From positions 496,001 to 560,000 of the forward strand of contig NZ_CP125946.1 of NCBI RefSeq assembly GCF_030064065.1: a DNA stretch of 64,000 bases. The letters are read 5' to 3'. How positions within the stretch are numbered: the first letter of the stretch is position 1; the number at the start of each line of letters is the position of its first letter. Positions 63,520 to 64,000 of the stretch are shown here, piece after piece. The notes under the pieces were generated by a model that was not told the DNA's origin, did not search any database, and worked only from the letters and a program-made list of their open reading frames with translations. The DNA is from Rothia sp. SD9660Na. Its GTDB lineage: Bacteria > Actinomycetota > Actinomycetes > Actinomycetales > Micrococcaceae. A program made the position numbers and the translations under genes.

Positions 63520-64000
63520 ATGTCATTCATCGATCGCCACCTTGGCCCCCGTTCAAACGACCAAGAAACCATGCTCTCGGTGCTGGGCTACGACAGCCTC
63601 GGCGCCCTCATCAACGAGGTCATCCCTTCCAATATTCGCCTAGAGGGCGACCTCAACCTGCCTGCCCCCCTGTCTGAGCTTGAGGCCCAGAACAAGATTG
63701 CTTCCTACGCCGCCCAGAACCAGGTTAAGCACCAGATGATCGGTGCCGGCTACTACGATGCCATCACCCCGGCCGTAATCCGCCGCAACATCCTCGAAAA
63801 CCCGGGCTGGTACACCTCCTACACCCCCTACCAGCCTGAAATCTCCCAGGGCCGCCTCGAAGCGTTGCTGAACTTCCAGAACACCGTCATGGAGCTGACC
63901 GGCCTGCCCATCGCCAATGCCTCCCTGCTCGATGAAGCAACCGCCGTTGCCGAGGCCGCCGTCATGATGCACCGCGCCAACCGCAAGGTCAAGAACGGCT
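63520..64000 (+). CDS. gcvP: Glycine dehydrogenase (P protein), partial at window end
   Basis: The first 160 codons of GcvP are present and run off the window edge. They show FIDRHLGPRSNDQETMLSVLGYDSL, HQMIGAGYYDAITPAVIRRNILENPGWYTSYTPYQPEISQGRLEALLNFQ and LTGLPIANASLLDEATAVAEA. The enzyme decarboxylates glycine with pyridoxal phosphate. GGAG lies ahead of ATG 63520. Control by the glycine riboswitch upstream is likely. Confidence 0.95.
   Translation, partial: MSFIDRHLGPRSNDQETMLSVLGYDSLGALINEVIPSNIRLEGDLNLPAPLSELEAQNKIASYAAQNQVKHQMIGAGYYDAITPAVIRRNILENPGWYTSYTPYQPEISQGRLEALLNFQNTVMELTGLPIANASLLDEATAVAEAAVMMHRANRKVKNG

Noticed and set aside
1..64000. CRISPR array or prophage
   Set aside because: No regular short repeats with spacers and no phage structural genes were seen.

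Overview
The window is high-GC DNA (about 60 percent by eye) from an actinobacterium of the family Micrococcaceae, most likely a Rothia or close relative. This rests on a mycothiol synthase (mshD), an orphan GlnR-type regulator beside it, an Asd-ThyA-FolA set, actinobacterial-type ribosomal operons, a sucrose PTS and a complete respiratory nitrate reductase. The species assignment is inference; no rRNA gene is present.

Layout. 1-6.2 kb: a very large sigma-70-like protein with a membrane segment and Pro-rich repeats, HtpX, YajQ, a small unknown protein, tRNA-Tyr, thioredoxin and an AlkA-like glycosylase. 6.3-14.9 kb: a DUF2079 membrane protein, a DEAD-box helicase with a long leader, a Thr-Met-Thr tRNA cluster, a HadA/HadB-type dehydratase pair, an MFS transporter, MurB and a PGPGW membrane protein. 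14.8-20.6 kb (minus strand): mutT1-thyA-folA, then asd-gntR. Between folA and asd sits a hipBA toxin-antitoxin cassette flanked by a perfect 28-bp direct repeat. 20.6-24.7 kb (minus): glnR-like, mshD, ppk1. 24.8-31 kb: small membrane proteins, a nitrobindin-like protein, YgfZ, PfkA and an aminotransferase. 31-37.6 kb: tRNA-Trp, secE-nusG, rplK-rplA and rplJ-rplL. The last pair has an L10 leader, and an unknown gene and an orphan ABC ATPase lie between the two ribosomal pairs. 37.7-45.2 kb: an EEP-family protein and a sucrose block (scrB, stand-alone EIIA, EIIBCA, LacI regulator) with recognisable operators. 45.3-63 kb: a divergent molybdenum-cofactor island (moaA-moaD-mobA-moeA on the minus strand; modAB-moeA-moaC-mogA-moaE-moeB on the plus strand) running into narGHJI-narK. 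63.2 kb to the end: a tandem glycine riboswitch and the start of gcvP, cut by the window edge.

How the genes work together. The Mo island imports molybdate, makes molybdopterin, converts it to the guanine dinucleotide form and supplies NarG; NarK moves nitrate and nitrite. No ATPase for ModAB is visible beside them. The sucrose block takes up sucrose as sucrose-6-phosphate and hydrolyses it. PfkA acts further down in glycolysis.

Most striking observations. (1) The hipBA cassette can be removed on paper to restore a longer folA reading frame whose stop codon overlaps the asd start, so it is a recent insertion with its pre-insertion state legible in the sequence. (2) Many genes start 6-7 bases after a TANNNT hexamer with no ribosome binding site, implying widespread leaderless mRNAs. 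(3) The octamer GCGGACGC or its complement occurs about 33 times by hand count, several times the rough expectation. (4) A spacer-less 56-bp perfect palindrome lies between nusG and rplK, and a family of structured intergenic repeats recurs. (5) The first gene joins sigma-factor domains, a zinc-finger anti-sigma-like motif, hydrophobic segments and a long Pro-rich repeat in one polypeptide.
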